Shown: positions 23,994 through 34,175 of the stretch, in pieces
Position numbering within the stretch: the first letter of the stretch is position 1
How the letters are laid out: the number at the start of each line of letters is the position of its first letter
Assembly (NCBI GenBank): GCA_903884455.1
Contig: CAISEW010000005.1
Location: 1-64,000 of the forward strand
Direction: 5' to 3'
Length of the DNA stretch: 64,000 bases
DNA from: an uncultured Chloroflexota bacterium
Lineage (GTDB): Bacteria > Chloroflexota > Dehalococcoidia > GIF9 > AB-539-J10
Position numbers and translations under genes: made by a program
The notes under the pieces: generated by a model
The model's input: only the letters and a program-made list of their open reading frames with translations
Databases searched by the model: none
Told to the model about the DNA's origin: nothing

Positions 23994-24065
23994 TGTCATT
24001 CTGAGAGATTCTTCGCGGAGTTTACCCTGAGCGGGGTTAGATTCTTCGCTTCGCTCAGAATGACA
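23994..24065. repeat. REP-like palindromic repeat (GTCATTCTGAG family)
   Basis: TGTCATTCTGAG (23994-24005) and its exact complement CTCAGAATGACA (24054-24065) flank two copies of AGATTCTTCGC. This is the dispersed intergenic repeat type seen in many genomes. It lies downstream of rpsI, where it could also end or protect the ribosomal transcript. A degenerate copy lies inside rplM. Confidence 0.75.
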
Positions 24066-24174
24066 AACGGATGTTATTAAACAATCGTCGCTTATCTACG
24101 AAACCGCCAAAGTTGGGTTTAAAGAAAATCCCCACAAACAGCCACACGCTGCCAATCAATAAGTTGGAGCACAG

Positions 24175-24570
24175 TTAGCGCTTGGTATATTGTGGTGCCT
24201 TGCGAGCTCGCTTGAGTCCGTATTTTTTACGTTCTTTGATTCTACTATCCCGAGTAAGCAATCCTTCTTTACGCAACATGGGCTTAAACAGCTCGTTTTC
24301 TTTAGCAAGAGCTCGAGCAATCCCATGGCGAATAGCTCCAGCCTGACCACTGAGGCCACCACCATTCACTTTCACCATGACACAAAATTTGCCCATAGTA
24401 TTGGTAGCCTGCAAAGGATGCTCAATCATACGGCGATGCTCGATGCGAGGGAAAGCTTCTTGATAGGGCCTCTCATTGACAATTATCTCCCCCTTGCCGG
24501 GGAAAAGCCTGGCTTGGGCTATAGCACACTTGCGCTTACCCGTTCCCCAAACGTAACTTTCCTCGCTCAT
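24175..24570 (-). CDS. rpsI: 30S ribosomal protein S9
   Basis: 131 aa. Starts YVWGTGKRKCAIAQARLFPG and ends YGLKRARKAPQYTKR; the terminal KR reaches the P-site tRNA in the family. It follows rplM by 6 bp, the usual L13-S9 pair, and is the last gene of the long minus-strand cluster. Confidence 0.97.
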   Translation of the reverse strand: MSEESYVWGTGKRKCAIAQARLFPGKGEIIVNERPYQEAFPRIEHRRMIEHPLQATNTMGKFCVMVKVNGGGLSGQAGAIRHGIARALAKENELFKPMLRKEGLLTRDSRIKERKKYGLKRARKAPQYTKR

Positions 24571-24576
24571 AAATCA

Positions 24577-25065
24577 TCACCTTTCCTTTGATAATATTTC
24601 GTCTTTTTTGTTCTCGGTCATTCTGCGCCCTCCGCCTCGCTCAGGGTGACGAAGGGGAGTCTGAGCCTGGTGAGGATGCTCATTTCCAGGATAAACCTTC
24701 AGTTTCTTAAACATAGCTCTGCCTAAATTATTATGAGGCAACATCCCTTTAACCGCAAGTTCAATCACACGGGCAGGGTCTTTATTAAATACTTCCTTAA
24801 AGCTGGGGCTCTTTAAGCCGCCGGGGTAACCCGAGTATCTATAATAAATCTTTTGTTCGGCTTTCTTCCCAGTCACTTTTACTTTGGCAGCATTAACTAC
24901 TACAACATAATCACCGGTATCAATATACGGGGCATAAAGCGGCTTATGCTTGCCCATAAGTAAATTAGCTACCTCTGTCGCTACTCTTCCCAAAGTTTTA
25001 TCCGCGACATCAATCACCCACCACTCCCGCTCGATATCTTTAGCTTTAGTACTATAAGTTTTCAT
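24577..25065 (-). CDS. rplM: 50S ribosomal protein L13 with repeat-derived tail
   Basis: 162 aa; the core is typical ([46 protein letters not shown]). L13 normally ends a few residues after that point, at about 142-150 aa. Here a 25-residue basic tail [20 protein letters not shown] follows, and its DNA (24617-24650) is a degenerate GTCATTCTG...CAGGGTGAC repeat. So a REP-like element seems to have replaced the native 3' end while keeping the frame open. Confidence 0.95.
   Translation of the reverse strand: MKTYSTKAKDIEREWWVIDVADKTLGRVATEVANLLMGKHKPLYAPYIDTGDYVVVVNAAKVKVTGKKAEQKIYYRYSGYPGGLKSPSFKEVFNKDPARVIELAVKGMLPHNNLGRAMFKKLKVYPGNEHPHQAQTPLRHPERGGGRRMTENKKDEILSKER
24617..24650. repeat. Degenerate REP-like repeat inside rplM
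   Basis: GTCATTCTG (24617-24625) and CAGGGTGAC (24642-24650) pair at seven of nine positions; CCTCGCTCAG resembles TTCGCTCAG of the copy at 24050. It encodes the L13 tail. Confidence 0.6.
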
Positions 25066-25090
25066 TTCCTTCGATAAACTCAGGACAGGT

Positions 25091-25852
25091 CTAGCTTCCC
25101 AAAGGCCTAGGGTAATTGACCTTCTTCAAGCATAAGCCACAAGCAGGGGACAGGGGACCGGCTAAACCCAAACTCCTGGCCTCCATTATATCACGAAAAT
25201 CTGCGATGCCTATCTTACCCAGGCCTAGCCTGATTAAAAGACCTACGGTGCTTCGTACCTGGTGAGGCAAAAAGGAGTTAGCCACAATACGGAAAACGGT
25301 AAAATCTCCTTTTTCCTCGATTCCCGCTTCATAAACATTACGCAGCGTGCTCTTGCTTCCATCCAGAGAACTGGCAAAGGAAACAAAATCATGCTCACCT
25401 TGGATAAGCTGGCAGGCCTCATTCATTGCCTGTATATTCAGCATTTTGGGCATAAATAAAGCAAACCTTCGACTAAACGGCGAGCGGGTATTGCTATTTA
25501 AAATAGAATAATGGTACTCTCGGCTCAGAGCATCGCGCCGGACATTAAAATCATCGCCAGCCCTGTAAGCCGCCTTGACTGCGATGTCTTTAGGTAAATA
25601 ATAATTTAAGGCGTTAACTAACGTCATGGTATCCAATGTAGATTTCGCCCAGAAGCTCACCACTTGTCCTTGGGCATGCACACCGGTATCAGTTCTGCTA
25701 GCTGCCATAACCCGGCTGCTTTGCCCGCAAAATCGCCTTATAGCCTGTTCAAGCTCACTTTGAATGGTCGGCAAGCCAACTTGCCATTGAAAGCCATAAT
25801 ATTGGGTACCGTCATATTCGATGAGCAAAATAAACTTACTTAACCAATTCAA
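25091..25852 (-). CDS. truA: tRNA pseudouridine synthase A
   Basis: From TTG at 25852 the product is about 253 aa beginning [20 protein letters not shown]. The catalytic Asp is in [14 protein letters not shown], and [14 protein letters not shown] is the family's C-terminal motif. It makes pseudouridine at tRNA positions 38-40. A GTG at 25879 would add nine residues and a larger overlap with rplQ; no Shine-Dalgarno decides. It commonly follows rplQ in bacteria, as here. Confidence 0.93.
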   Translation of the reverse strand: MNWLSKFILLIEYDGTQYYGFQWQVGLPTIQSELEQAIRRFCGQSSRVMAASRTDTGVHAQGQVVSFWAKSTLDTMTLVNALNYYLPKDIAVKAAYRAGDDFNVRRDALSREYHYSILNSNTRSPFSRRFALFMPKMLNIQAMNEACQLIQGEHDFVSFASSLDGSKSTLRNVYEAGIEEKGDFTVFRIVANSFLPHQVRSTVGLLIRLGLGKIGIADFRDIMEARSLGLAGPLSPACGLCLKKVNYPRPLGS

Positions 25853-26189
25853 TTTGAACCATAGGCGCGCTATCACCACGGCGGGGTCCCAGCTTTAGCA
25901 ACCTAGTATAACCCCCGCTACGGTCAGCATAGCTTGGAGCAATTTGAGCAAATAACTTGTCAACCACTTTTTTTTCAGTAATAAAAGCTAAGGCTTCCCG
26001 CCTTGAGGCAAGGCTGCCGTCTTTAGCTAAAGTGATCATCTTTTCTGCTAAACTGCGAACTTCTTTAGCTTTAGCTTCAGTGGTGGTGACCTTTTCGTGA
26101 TCCAGAAGCGCAGTAACCTGATTTCGGTATAACGCCCACCTGTGCCCTGTCGACCTACTTAAGTTCCGTCCTGCTATCTTGTGTCTCAT
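25836..26189 (-). CDS. rplQ: 50S ribosomal protein L17
   Basis: 117 aa, [20 protein letters not shown] at the N-terminus, standard length. Starts in an overlap with the rpoA stop, consistent with the alpha operon order rpoA-rplQ. Confidence 0.97.
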   Translation of the reverse strand: MRHKIAGRNLSRSTGHRWALYRNQVTALLDHEKVTTTEAKAKEVRSLAEKMITLAKDGSLASRREALAFITEKKVVDKLFAQIAPSYADRSGGYTRLLKLGPRRGDSAPMVQIELVK

Positions 26190-27106
26190 TCCTTTTCCTT
26201 TTCAGGAACAGGAGAGCCGAATTTTGCCATTAACTCTTCCACTTCGGCTCGAGATTTTGCCCCCAAACCAGGCAACGTTGGCAAACCTTCCCTGCCTTTC
26301 TCTACCAATTGTCCCAGAGTGAAAATACCTGCTCTCTTCAAACTGTTATAGGAGCGAGTTGATAAATTTAATTCTTCCAGAGGGGCATTATATTGCTCGG
26401 GCAAAATGGACAAAGCTCCAGCCATGGGAACTTCAAAGTCCCTGAAGGGAGAGAACTGATTAATTAAGATGATAGCACTTTGACTAAGCGCCTCCCAGGG
26501 AAAAATGGTAGCATCGGTCCAAATCTCCAGGATGAGCTTTTCCGGACTTCCCTCCTGACCAGGTTTGATAGATTCTACCGAGAAATTGACCTTCTGCACT
26601 GGGGTAAAGATGGCATCTACTGGCAGTGCTCCCACAGGTAAACCATTAGCCGACTTAGCCGGCACATAACCTCTCCCTAGCTCTACATTAAGTTCGACGT
26701 AAAGCCTGGCTTTGGAGGAATCTAAAGAAGCTAAATAAAGTTCTGGATTGGCAACGCGAAAGTCAGCCGAGGGTTTAATATCAGCGGCACAGACTTTGCC
26801 TTCCCCCTCTATTTCTAAGAGCAACTGGCCGGGCTGACGGGAAAGAGGGCAGAGTCTCAGTTGCTTGATATTCAGTAAGAACTCCATAGCATCTTCTTTA
26901 ACATGGGGAATAGGAGAGAATTCATGCTGAATTCCTTCGATCTTGACCCAGGTTACCGCAGCACCAGGCAAAGAACTGAGAAGCACACGCCGCAAGGCGT
27001 TACCTAAAGTGACACCAAAACCTGGCTCTAGAGGTTCAGCAAGAAAACGACCATAATTAACATTGCTTTCAACACAAGTTACAGTGGGGATAGACAATTC
27101 GGGCAT
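26186..27106 (-). CDS. rpoA: RNA polymerase alpha subunit
   Basis: 306 aa with both domains. The NTD has [20 protein letters not shown] (dimerisation) and the CTD (about 240-295) has [16 protein letters not shown] and [16 protein letters not shown], the DNA/activator-binding helices. It lies between rpsD and rplQ in the usual alpha operon position. Confidence 0.97.
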   Translation of the reverse strand: MPELSIPTVTCVESNVNYGRFLAEPLEPGFGVTLGNALRRVLLSSLPGAAVTWVKIEGIQHEFSPIPHVKEDAMEFLLNIKQLRLCPLSRQPGQLLLEIEGEGKVCAADIKPSADFRVANPELYLASLDSSKARLYVELNVELGRGYVPAKSANGLPVGALPVDAIFTPVQKVNFSVESIKPGQEGSPEKLILEIWTDATIFPWEALSQSAIILINQFSPFRDFEVPMAGALSILPEQYNAPLEELNLSTRSYNSLKRAGIFTLGQLVEKGREGLPTLPGLGAKSRAEVEELMAKFGSPVPEKEKE

Positions 27107-27109
27107 AGC

Positions 27110-27760
27110 TCACCTCGAGTAATATTCAACAACAGCTTTCGCATTAAACTTAGCTTCAATATCATCTTTGCCAGGCAAATTTAACACTCTACCTGTCATG
27201 CTTTCTTTGTCCAAGCTTAACCAATTAGGGATAAATTTTTCCTCAATTTCCTCAGCTAATCTTTTATAATATTCCGTTTTTTTACTAGCTTCGCGCCACT
27301 TTATAACATCTCCCGATTTCACCAGAAAGGAAGGAATATTTGTTCTGCGATCATTGACCATTATATGACCATGCCCAACTATTTGCCTGGCTTGGGCATG
27401 TGAATCAGCAAAGCCCAAGCGATAAACCACATTATCCAGTCTCCTTTCCAGCAATATGAGAAGGGTTTCTCCAGTAGCGCCGGGGCTTTTTTTGGCCTCG
27501 TTAAAAAACCTGCGAAATTGTCGCTCCAGGACACCATAGCTAAAGCGCAGCTTTTGCTTTTCGCGCAATTGAAGTCCGCGGTCGGAAATCCCACCGCGCC
27601 CTCGAGCTCCGCCGCGCCCTCGAGATGGAGGACGCCCGCCAGGAAGAGTATTCCTTTTCTCTAAAGGACATTTAGGTGTAGGGCACTTCTCGCCTTTGAG
27701 CATCAGCTTGTCCCCAAAACGGCGACATAGGCGACAAGTCGGGCCTGTATAGCGCGCCAT
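27110..27760 (-). CDS. rpsD: 30S ribosomal protein S4, zinc-binding form
   Basis: The start [17 protein letters not shown] at 27760 (216 aa) is preferred to an upstream in-frame start overlapping rpsK. Four cysteines, CRLC and CPTPKC with a further Cys in GEKC, form the C+ zinc site near the N-terminus; the S4 RNA-binding domain starts near [15 protein letters not shown]. It is a primary 16S binder and, in many bacteria, the regulator of this operon. Confidence 0.96.
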   Translation of the reverse strand: MARYTGPTCRLCRRFGDKLMLKGEKCPTPKCPLEKRNTLPGGRPPSRGRGGARGRGGISDRGLQLREKQKLRFSYGVLERQFRRFFNEAKKSPGATGETLLILLERRLDNVVYRLGFADSHAQARQIVGHGHIMVNDRRTNIPSFLVKSGDVIKWREASKKTEYYKRLAEEIEEKFIPNWLSLDKESMTGRVLNLPGKDDIEAKFNAKAVVEYYSR

Positions 27761-27761
27761 C

Positions 27762-28136
27762 TTATACTCTTCGCCTCCCTTTTGGACGACAACCGTCATG
27801 GGGGATAGGAGTCACATCTCTGATAGCTGCAACAGTAATGCCGGCGGCCTGTAGGGCGCGAATAGCTGCTTCTCGTCCACTACCAGGGCCTTTAATATAC
27901 ACCTCAACTCGGCGCAAGCCATCACCTATTGCTCGGTGTGCTGCATCTCTGGCAGCTATTTGGGCAGCATAAGGGGTTCCTTTCCGGGAACCCTTGAATC
28001 CGGCAGTACCGGAACTCCCCCAGGAAACAACATTACCTTCCATATCAGTAATAGTAACAACAGTATTATTAAAGGTAGATTGGATATAAGCTTTGCCTTC
28101 GCTAACCTTTTTATGGACTTTTTTCTTCTTTGGCAT
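27762..28136 (-). CDS. rpsK: 30S ribosomal protein S11
   Basis: 124 aa. [20 protein letters not shown] and the C-terminal [16 protein letters not shown] are diagnostic. Order rpsM-rpsK-rpsD-rpoA-rplQ is conserved. Confidence 0.97.
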   Translation of the reverse strand: MPKKKKVHKKVSEGKAYIQSTFNNTVVTITDMEGNVVSWGSSGTAGFKGSRKGTPYAAQIAARDAAHRAIGDGLRRVEVYIKGPGSGREAAIRALQAAGITVAAIRDVTPIPHDGCRPKGRRRV

Positions 28137-28153
28137 TTGTTAAAACAAGTTCC

Positions 28154-28543
28154 TTACTTCTTAGCTATGCCACGTCTCTGCCCTCGACCGGCCACTGTCT
28201 TCTTTGGCCCTTTTTTAGTTCGGGCGTTCGTGCGCGTCCTCTGTCCATGGACTGGTAACCTCATACGGTGTCTTGTGCCTCGATAGCAACTAATTTCAAT
28301 AAGCCGCTTTATATTAGATTGAACTTCCCTCCTAAGATCGCCCTCCACTCTATATTGTTTGTCAAGAACATCTCGAATCTGGCCAACCTGTTCCTCACTA
28401 AGTTCTTTCACTCTAATGCCAGGATCAATACCGGTGGCAGCCATAATGCGCTGGCTTGATGTAGCGCCGATGCCATAAATGCTCTGCAAAGCTACCCAAA
28501 TTGGCTTTTCTTTAGGAAGGTCTACACCGGCAATACGTGCCAC
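28154..28543 (-). CDS. rpsM: 30S ribosomal protein S13
   Basis: 129 aa: [20 protein letters not shown] at the start and [20 protein letters not shown] near the end, followed by the basic tail. Head protein contacting the P-site tRNA. Confidence 0.97.
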   Translation of the reverse strand: MARIAGVDLPKEKPIWVALQSIYGIGATSSQRIMAATGIDPGIRVKELSEEQVGQIRDVLDKQYRVEGDLRREVQSNIKRLIEISCYRGTRHRMRLPVHGQRTRTNARTKKGPKKTVAGRGQRRGIAKK

Positions 28544-28549
28544 TGTTTA

Positions 28550-28663
28550 TTACCCCTGCCTCTGCTTATGCTTTGGATTCTCACAAATAACCCTGACCAC
28601 GCCCTCCCGCCTGATAACCTTGCATTTCCGGCATATCGGCTTAACCGAAGCTCTTACTTTCAT
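28550..28663 (-). CDS. rpmJ: 50S ribosomal protein L36
   Basis: This 37-aa gene reads [20 protein letters not shown], then [17 protein letters not shown], with zinc ligands C11, C14, C27 and H32. It sits between infA and rpsM as in most bacteria. It is short, so it is easy to miss in automatic frame lists. Confidence 0.97.
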   Translation of the reverse strand: MKVRASVKPICRKCKVIRREGVVRVICENPKHKQRQG

Positions 28664-28722
28664 TTCCAATCACCATTCAAACAAACCCTGTTATGATAAA
28701 CTTTCTTAGTTAACCTGTCAAA

Positions 28723-28941
28723 CTATTTAAGCCGATAGGTAACCCTGCCCCGGCTTAAATCATAAGGGGAAAGTTCTACCAGAACCCTATCCCCCGGCAA
28801 AATCTTGATATAGTGCTTTCTCATTTTGCCCGAGATATGAGCCAATACCTGATGTCCATTGGCCAATTCGACGCGAAACATGGTATTAGGTAAGACTGTA
28901 ATCACCTTGCCTTCAACTTCTATCCTCTCTTTCTTAGCCAT
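28723..28941 (-). CDS. infA: Translation initiation factor IF-1
   Basis: 72 aa, an OB-fold with [39 protein letters not shown] and the C-terminal LSRGRVTYR. Normal length and position between map and rpmJ. Confidence 0.97.
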   Translation of the reverse strand: MAKKERIEVEGKVITVLPNTMFRVELANGHQVLAHISGKMRKHYIKILPGDRVLVELSPYDLSRGRVTYRLK

Positions 28942-28955
28942 TTCTTACACAATAC

Positions 28956-29693
28956 CTAAACAAGTACTTCAGCTTCATTATCAGTTATGGCAATGGTATG
29001 TTCAAAATGTGCTGAAAGACTTCCATCAGCGGTAAGCACCGTCCATTGATTAGCCGCCAATTTAGTGTGCCAATCTCCAGCATTAACCATAGGCTCAATA
29101 GCCAGAGTCATGCCCTTACGAAGCAAGAGACCTTTTCCAATTACAAAATTAGGTATTTGGGGCTCTTCATGCAAGTCCCGACCTACTCCATGCCCGGTAT
29201 ATTCTCTAACCACAGAAAATCCTTTTGATTCAACGTAATGTTGAATAGCAGATGAGATATCTTCTACCCATGCCCCACTTATCGCTTGAGCGATGCCTGA
29301 CTTTAAACTACCTTCTGTGACCGCGATAAGATCCGCGGCCTCCTTACTTATCCGCCCCACACCAATAGTTACGGCGGCATCGGTATGAAAGCCATTAAGT
29401 TTTGCACCTACATCTAAAGAGACGATGTCTCCTTCCTGTAGTATTCGTTCACCAGGAATGCCGTGGACTATTTCATCGTTTACCGAAACACATAAATTCG
29501 CAGGAAAGCCGCGATAATTTTTAAAGGAAGGTATAACTCCCCTCTTCCTCGATTCTTCAGCCATCATTATGTCCAATTGGCCAGTCTTAATCCCCGGTCT
29601 TACTTCCGCCCTTAGCTTATCTAAAACAGCGGCGAGGATTTTGCCACATTTTCTCATAATAACTATTTCCTCGTCAGATTTTATAATCACCAT
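28956..29693 (-). CDS. map: Methionine aminopeptidase, type I
   Basis: 245 aa. Metal ligands can be read in order: Asp in VSLDVGAKLNGFHTDAAVT (two Asp), His in YTGHGVGRDLHEEP, Glu in LAIEPMVN and the last Glu in SAHFEHTIAIT; the substrate His is in NDEIVHGIPG. Removes initiator Met. It abuts adk, start to stop, as in many secY-adk-map-infA operons. Confidence 0.97.
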   Translation of the reverse strand: MVIIKSDEEIVIMRKCGKILAAVLDKLRAEVRPGIKTGQLDIMMAEESRKRGVIPSFKNYRGFPANLCVSVNDEIVHGIPGERILQEGDIVSLDVGAKLNGFHTDAAVTIGVGRISKEAADLIAVTEGSLKSGIAQAISGAWVEDISSAIQHYVESKGFSVVREYTGHGVGRDLHEEPQIPNFVIGKGLLLRKGMTLAIEPMVNAGDWHTKLAANQWTVLTADGSLSAHFEHTIAITDNEAEVLV

Positions 29694-30347
29694 TTATTTT
29701 ATCCCTGCTTTGAGCGCAGAGATTATTTCTCTAGCTACCCCCTGCATTCCCAGGTTACCATTAACCTTAATTAGTTTACCTTGCTTTTTATAATAATCAA
29801 GTATGGGAACAGTTTGAGCAAAGAAAATACTAAGTCGGTCCTTTACTGTTTCCTCCCTGTCATCAGAACGTTGATACAACTTACCACCGCATTTATCACA
29901 TTTCCCCGGCGTTTTAGGCGGTGAATTTATTATGTGATAGGGTGTCTGACAAGTCCGGCAAAGCCATCTTCCACTGAGGCGTTTCACTAGCTCTTCATTA
30001 GGCACTTCAATGTATATTGCTTTATCTATGGTTTTTCCTTGCTCCTTAAGGGCTTTGTCTAGAACTTTAGCTTGATGCAAAGTCCGGGGAAAGCCGTCGA
30101 AAAGGCAGCCAGAGGCACAGTCAGACTGATTAATTCTTTCCAGAATCATTTTTATGGTTATCTCATCGGGAACTAGTTCTCCTTTATCCATATAGCTTTT
30201 CGCCAAGAGACCAACCTCGGTCCTTTCCTCTAATGCCTGACGAAACAAATCCCCGGAGGCTATATGAGGTAAATTCATCTCTTGAGAGAGAATATCTGCC
30301 TGAGTTCCCTTCCCTGCCCCCGGAGCGCCTAGCATGATGATGTACAT
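29694..30347 (-). CDS. adk: Adenylate kinase with zinc lid
   Basis: 217 aa. P-loop GAPGAGKGT (7-15), DGFPRT, and a LID domain with CRTCQTPYHI ... GKCDKCGGKL, a four-Cys zinc site typical of Gram-positive and Chloroflexota enzymes. Its last base overlaps the secY stop region. Confidence 0.97.
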   Translation of the reverse strand: MYIIMLGAPGAGKGTQADILSQEMNLPHIASGDLFRQALEERTEVGLLAKSYMDKGELVPDEITIKMILERINQSDCASGCLFDGFPRTLHQAKVLDKALKEQGKTIDKAIYIEVPNEELVKRLSGRWLCRTCQTPYHIINSPPKTPGKCDKCGGKLYQRSDDREETVKDRLSIFFAQTVPILDYYKKQGKLIKVNGNLGMQGVAREIISALKAGIK

Positions 30348-31657
30348 TATTTTAGGAAACCCTCGTAGCGGCGCATGGTTAGTTGAGCCTCTAATTGCTT
30401 CATGGTATCTAAGGCCACACCAACAGCTATAAGCATGGCGGTGCTCCGGATTCCCAAATCTGAAATGGTGGTAATTTTCATAGCAATGAAGGGTATAATT
30501 GCCACTACAGCTAGAAAGATGGCGCCACCAAAGGTAATGCGCGTTATGATTCTATTCAAATAATCAGCCGTTGCCTTGCCGGGTCGAACTCCAGGGATGA
30601 AGCCGCCTTGCTGTTGCAAAGTTTGAGGCAGGTTCATCTGTTCAAATATGACCATAGTGTAGAATAAAGTGAAGCCAATTACTAAGGCAAAATACAACCC
30701 GTTGTAGACTGCGGTATTAGACTGAAACACACTATAGATTGTATTCCAGAAATTCGGGTTTTCAGTGCTTGGATTCATAAAATATGTAGCTATCGTACCG
30801 GGAAGTTGCATTAGGGCTATGGCGAAAATGAGGGGTATCATTCCCGCAGTATTGACTCGCAGGGGGATGTAGGTTGAACCTGATTGGCGATACATGCGGC
30901 CACCGCGAAAAGTGCTCTTAGCATACTGTACAGGAATACGGCGATGAGCTTCAACAAATATGACTATAAGCACCACCATAGCTAAGGTTATAATAATGTA
31001 GGCGATCAACCCTCCTGGATGTCCGCCTTGAGCAGCAACAATGCCACGACCCACTATCCCAGGCAAGTCAGTCACGATACCACCAAAGATTATTATTGAT
31101 ATCCCGTTCCCGACACCACGCTCGGTAATCAATTCACCTAGCCACACGAGGAATATCGTTCCAGCGATCATTGTTATTATTATGTTGGCTATGGTCAATG
31201 ATGTAAGCGACGCAATAGTAACTCCTTGGGCACGTAACAAAGCAATCATAGCATAGCTTTGAAGAGCAGCCAAAGGTATAGTTGCTAAGTGAGTAATTCG
31301 ATTGATTTTCTCTTGACCAAGTTCCCCCTCCTGGGATAGAGCCTGAAGCCTGGGGATTACCGGGACTAGCAATTGCATAATTATAGACGCAGTGATGTAC
31401 GGATAAACGCCCAGAGCAGCCACACTAAACTTCTCCATGGCACCACCGGCAAAAAGGTTAAGCATGCCGAAGAGGGGGCTTGTCCCGATGTATTGTTGCA
31501 ACTTCGCGATGTCCACGCCGGGCAAGGGAACGTGAGTCATAAAGCGAAAAACCACAAGCATGCCAAGTGTGAAAAGAATTTTTCGCCTCAAATCAGGCAA
31601 TGTCCATATGTCCATCATTGCCTGGACGAGACGTGGTCGGGTCGTTCTGCGCTCCAT
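30347..31657 (-). CDS. secY: Preprotein translocase subunit SecY
   Basis: 436 aa with ten membrane segments. Plug-helix region ALGVYPYITASIIMQLL and the cytoplasmic loop GVRPGKATADYLNRIITRI (binding SecA/ribosome) are conserved. Follows rplO by 1 bp. Confidence 0.97.
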   Translation of the reverse strand: MERRTTRPRLVQAMMDIWTLPDLRRKILFTLGMLVVFRFMTHVPLPGVDIAKLQQYIGTSPLFGMLNLFAGGAMEKFSVAALGVYPYITASIIMQLLVPVIPRLQALSQEGELGQEKINRITHLATIPLAALQSYAMIALLRAQGVTIASLTSLTIANIIITMIAGTIFLVWLGELITERGVGNGISIIIFGGIVTDLPGIVGRGIVAAQGGHPGGLIAYIIITLAMVVLIVIFVEAHRRIPVQYAKSTFRGGRMYRQSGSTYIPLRVNTAGMIPLIFAIALMQLPGTIATYFMNPSTENPNFWNTIYSVFQSNTAVYNGLYFALVIGFTLFYTMVIFEQMNLPQTLQQQGGFIPGVRPGKATADYLNRIITRITFGGAIFLAVVAIIPFIAMKITTISDLGIRSTAMLIAVGVALDTMKQLEAQLTMRRYEGFLK

Positions 31658-31658
31658 T

Positions 31659-32102
31659 CTAAGCCTGCTTTATCTTCCCTCCAGCAGCCAGAATTTTTTT
31701 CTCCGCCGATGAAGAGAATTTGTTAGCACTAACTAGCAATGGATGCTGAATATCGCCAACGCCGAGAATTTTGGTTGGATTACCCGTGGTGTTAATCAAC
31801 CCTGCCCGAAGCAATTCCTCAGGAGTTACTTCAGTTCCTGGGGGAAAAATGGCCAGCTTTCCCACGTTGACAACATTATATTTAGTTTTAAAAATGTTAG
31901 TGAATCCCCTTTTCCGTGGTAGCCGTTTTATCAAAGGCAACTGCCCGCCTTCAAAGCCAAGGCGCACGCCACCACCAGAGCGAGACTTTTGCCCTTTGCA
32001 CCCCCGCCCCGAATAGGTGCCATGCCCGCTGCCATTCCCCCGACCTACGAGTTTCCTCTTGTGCTTAGCACCTACAGGAGGCCTTAATTCATTCTGTTTC
32101 AT
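31659..32102 (-). CDS. rplO: 50S ribosomal protein L15
   Basis: 147 aa, N-terminus [20 protein letters not shown] with the Gly/Arg-rich [20 protein letters not shown]. It overlaps the rpsE stop by 14 bp; rpmD (L30), normally between these two, is missing. Confidence 0.96.
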   Translation of the reverse strand: MKQNELRPPVGAKHKRKLVGRGNGSGHGTYSGRGCKGQKSRSGGGVRLGFEGGQLPLIKRLPRKRGFTNIFKTKYNVVNVGKLAIFPPGTEVTPEELLRAGLINTTGNPTKILGVGDIQHPLLVSANKFSSSAEKKILAAGGKIKQA

Positions 32103-32631
32103 CTACCTTCTCTTCCTGAGTTTCAACATCAGTTTGAATCGCCGCTTCCTCAGTTTTTCTCAAGTTAGATAAGGCAAGCATCGTCGCCTTAGCTACATTG
32201 ACTTTGCTCGGTCCACCAAACGATTTGCCAAGGACGTCTTTTATGCCTGCCAATTCAAGCACTGCTCGAGCAGTACTACCGACAATTAAGCCTGTGCCCG
32301 GCGCTGCCGGCTTTAGTAAGATCTTAGACGCACCAAACTTGGCTAGAATTTCATGAGGGATGGTACTGCCCTTCATAGGCACCTCAATCAGCCCCTTCTT
32401 CGCCACAGTACCTGCTTTGCGAACTGCTTCAGGAACCGCTGCCGCTTTAGCTAAACCAAATCCGACATGTCCCTGGCCATCGCCAACTACCACTAAAGCT
32501 CTGAACCGAAGGTGTCTACCACCTTTGACCACTTTAGTTACACGGTCGATGCCTAACAGTTTCTCTTCGAGAGTCAGTTCTGAGGCATCGATTTTGGCCC
32601 TCTTCCCTCTTATTTTAGTAACTGCCTTCAT
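32089..32631 (-). CDS. rpsE: 30S ribosomal protein S5
   Basis: 180 aa; [20 protein letters not shown] and [20 protein letters not shown] mark the S5 fold. The C-terminus has an acidic extension ([15 protein letters not shown]). Length is slightly longer than the E. coli protein because of that tail. Confidence 0.97.
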   Translation of the reverse strand: MKAVTKIRGKRAKIDASELTLEEKLLGIDRVTKVVKGGRHLRFRALVVVGDGQGHVGFGLAKAAAVPEAVRKAGTVAKKGLIEVPMKGSTIPHEILAKFGASKILLKPAAPGTGLIVGSTARAVLELAGIKDVLGKSFGGPSKVNVAKATMLALSNLRKTEEAAIQTDVETQEEKVDETE

Positions 32632-32641
32632 AAGTTAATCC

Positions 32642-33007
32642 TCAAAATTCCAATCCAGCTTTCCTGGCAGCCTCAGCTAAAGCCTTAACTCTGCCATGAT
32701 ATTTACAGCCACCACGGTCAAAAACCACCTGTTTGACCCCTTTATTTAATGCTTTCTCTGCAAGCAAAGCCCCCACGATTTCGGCTTTCTTGCTTTTTCC
32801 CATTCCATCGGTCTTGCTTCTCACCTGAGAGTCAAGAGTGCTCATTGAGACCAAAGTCTGGCCCATAGAATCATCGATAAGCTGGGCATGGATATGATTC
32901 AAGCTACGGAAGACACATAATCGAGGACGTGATATCGTTCCCGCTACTTTTTGCCTCACCCGTCTGTGTCGTATCTTTTTGATTGCTTTTGAATCTTTCC
33001 CGCTCAT
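32642..33007 (-). CDS. rplR: 50S ribosomal protein L18
   Basis: About 121 aa from the [23 protein letters not shown] and the ending [20 protein letters not shown] are typical. A GTG three codons upstream overlapping the rplF stop is the alternative start. Binds 5S rRNA with L5. Confidence 0.95.
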   Translation of the reverse strand: MSGKDSKAIKKIRHRRVRQKVAGTISRPRLCVFRSLNHIHAQLIDDSMGQTLVSMSTLDSQVRSKTDGMGKSKKAEIVGALLAEKALNKGVKQVVFDRGGCKYHGRVKALAEAARKAGLEF

Positions 33008-33015
33008 TATAGTCA

Positions 33016-33564
33016 CTATTTCTTACCTACTTTGCCCGATTTGCCAGGTTTAAGACGTAGCTTCTCACCCAAGTATTTAATGCCTTTCCCTTTATAGGAG
33101 TCAGGAGGGCGTATCGCCCGAATTTTAGCAGCCGTTTCTCCAACTAGTTCTTTATCAATACCAGTGACGCGAATGCGATTTGTCCCCTCAACGGTGATAC
33201 TAATACCAGGAGGGGGGGGGAACTCCACAGCATTGGCATATCCCACTTGAAGCAACAGCTTGTCGCCAGTTTTCTGCGCTCTATAGCCCACGCCATTTAT
33301 TTCCAGGATTTTTTCAAAACCTTCACTCACCCCTGTAACCATATTTGCCAAAAGGCTGCGAGTGAGCCCATGTAAAGAACGATGGATCTTACTATCGCTA
33401 GGCCGGGTTACAATCAAGCTCCCATCCTTCAAAGCAATAGAAATAGCAGGGTGCAATCGACGACGGAGTTCTCCTTTGCTTCCTCTTGCCACAACTTCGC
33501 TTCCATTGATCTTTACCTCGGTACCCCGAGGGATAGCAATGGGAAGCAAGCCAATACGAGACAT
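33016..33564 (-). CDS. rplF: 50S ribosomal protein L6
   Basis: 182 aa; [20 protein letters not shown] at the start and [20 protein letters not shown] near the end. Contains the two-fold repeated L6 domain. Confidence 0.97.
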   Translation of the reverse strand: MSRIGLLPIAIPRGTEVKINGSEVVARGSKGELRRRLHPAISIALKDGSLIVTRPSDSKIHRSLHGLTRSLLANMVTGVSEGFEKILEINGVGYRAQKTGDKLLLQVGYANAVEFPPPPGISITVEGTNRIRVTGIDKELVGETAAKIRAIRPPDSYKGKGIKYLGEKLRLKPGKSGKVGKK

Positions 33565-33586
33565 AATTTACAGCTCCTAAGTTAAT

Positions 33587-33982
33587 TTACCATACATAGC
33601 ACAGAATTTCACCGCCAAGATGCTGCCGCCATGCTTTCTGGCCAGTCATAATGCCTTTGGATGTGGATAGAATGGCAATACCAAAGCCCCCATAGACGCG
33701 GGGGATTTCACGCCCTCCCACATAGACCCTCAGGCCTGACTTGCTCACTCTTTCTAAACCTAAGATTGCGGGCTGCTCATCGGTGTACTTGAGGTGGATT
33801 TTTATCATTGGCTGCGGTTTCCCTTTAAGCACTTCATAACGGTCAATAAAACCCTCTTCCTTAAGTATTTTAACGATAGAAAGCTCCATTTTAGAGGAGG
33901 GCACAAGCACACTCTCGTGACTTGCCATGATAGCATTGCGTATCCTGGTCAACATATCAGCGATGGGGTCAATAATTGTCAT
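33587..33982 (-). CDS. rpsH: 30S ribosomal protein S8
   Basis: 131 aa, [20 protein letters not shown] start and the C-terminal [20 protein letters not shown]. Binds helix 21 of 16S rRNA; in other bacteria it regulates the spc operon. Confidence 0.97.
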   Translation of the reverse strand: MTIIDPIADMLTRIRNAIMASHESVLVPSSKMELSIVKILKEEGFIDRYEVLKGKPQPMIKIHLKYTDEQPAILGLERVSKSGLRVYVGGREIPRVYGGFGIAILSTSKGIMTGQKAWRQHLGGEILCYVW

Positions 33983-33988
33983 TTTTCT

Positions 33989-34174
33989 TTACCAGCTTGA
34001 CTTTCTTACCCCTGGGATTACACCAGTCAAAGCAAGTTCTCGGAAACAAATACGACACAAGCCAAATTTACGCATATAAGCACGCGGCCTACCACATAAC
34101 TTACAGCGATTACGTTGCTGCACTTTATATTTTGGCGGGCGCTCTGACTTGACAATCCTAGATAACTTCGCCAT
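33989..34174 (-). CDS. rpsN: 30S ribosomal protein S14, type Z
   Basis: 61 aa with a CKLC ... CRIC zinc site: C24, C27, C40 and C43 approximately. Short zinc form, as in Gram-positive bacteria and Chloroflexota; it follows rplE by 1 bp. Confidence 0.96.
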   Translation of the reverse strand: MAKLSRIVKSERPPKYKVQQRNRCKLCGRPRAYMRKFGLCRICFRELALTGVIPGVRKSSW

Positions 34175-34175
34175 A

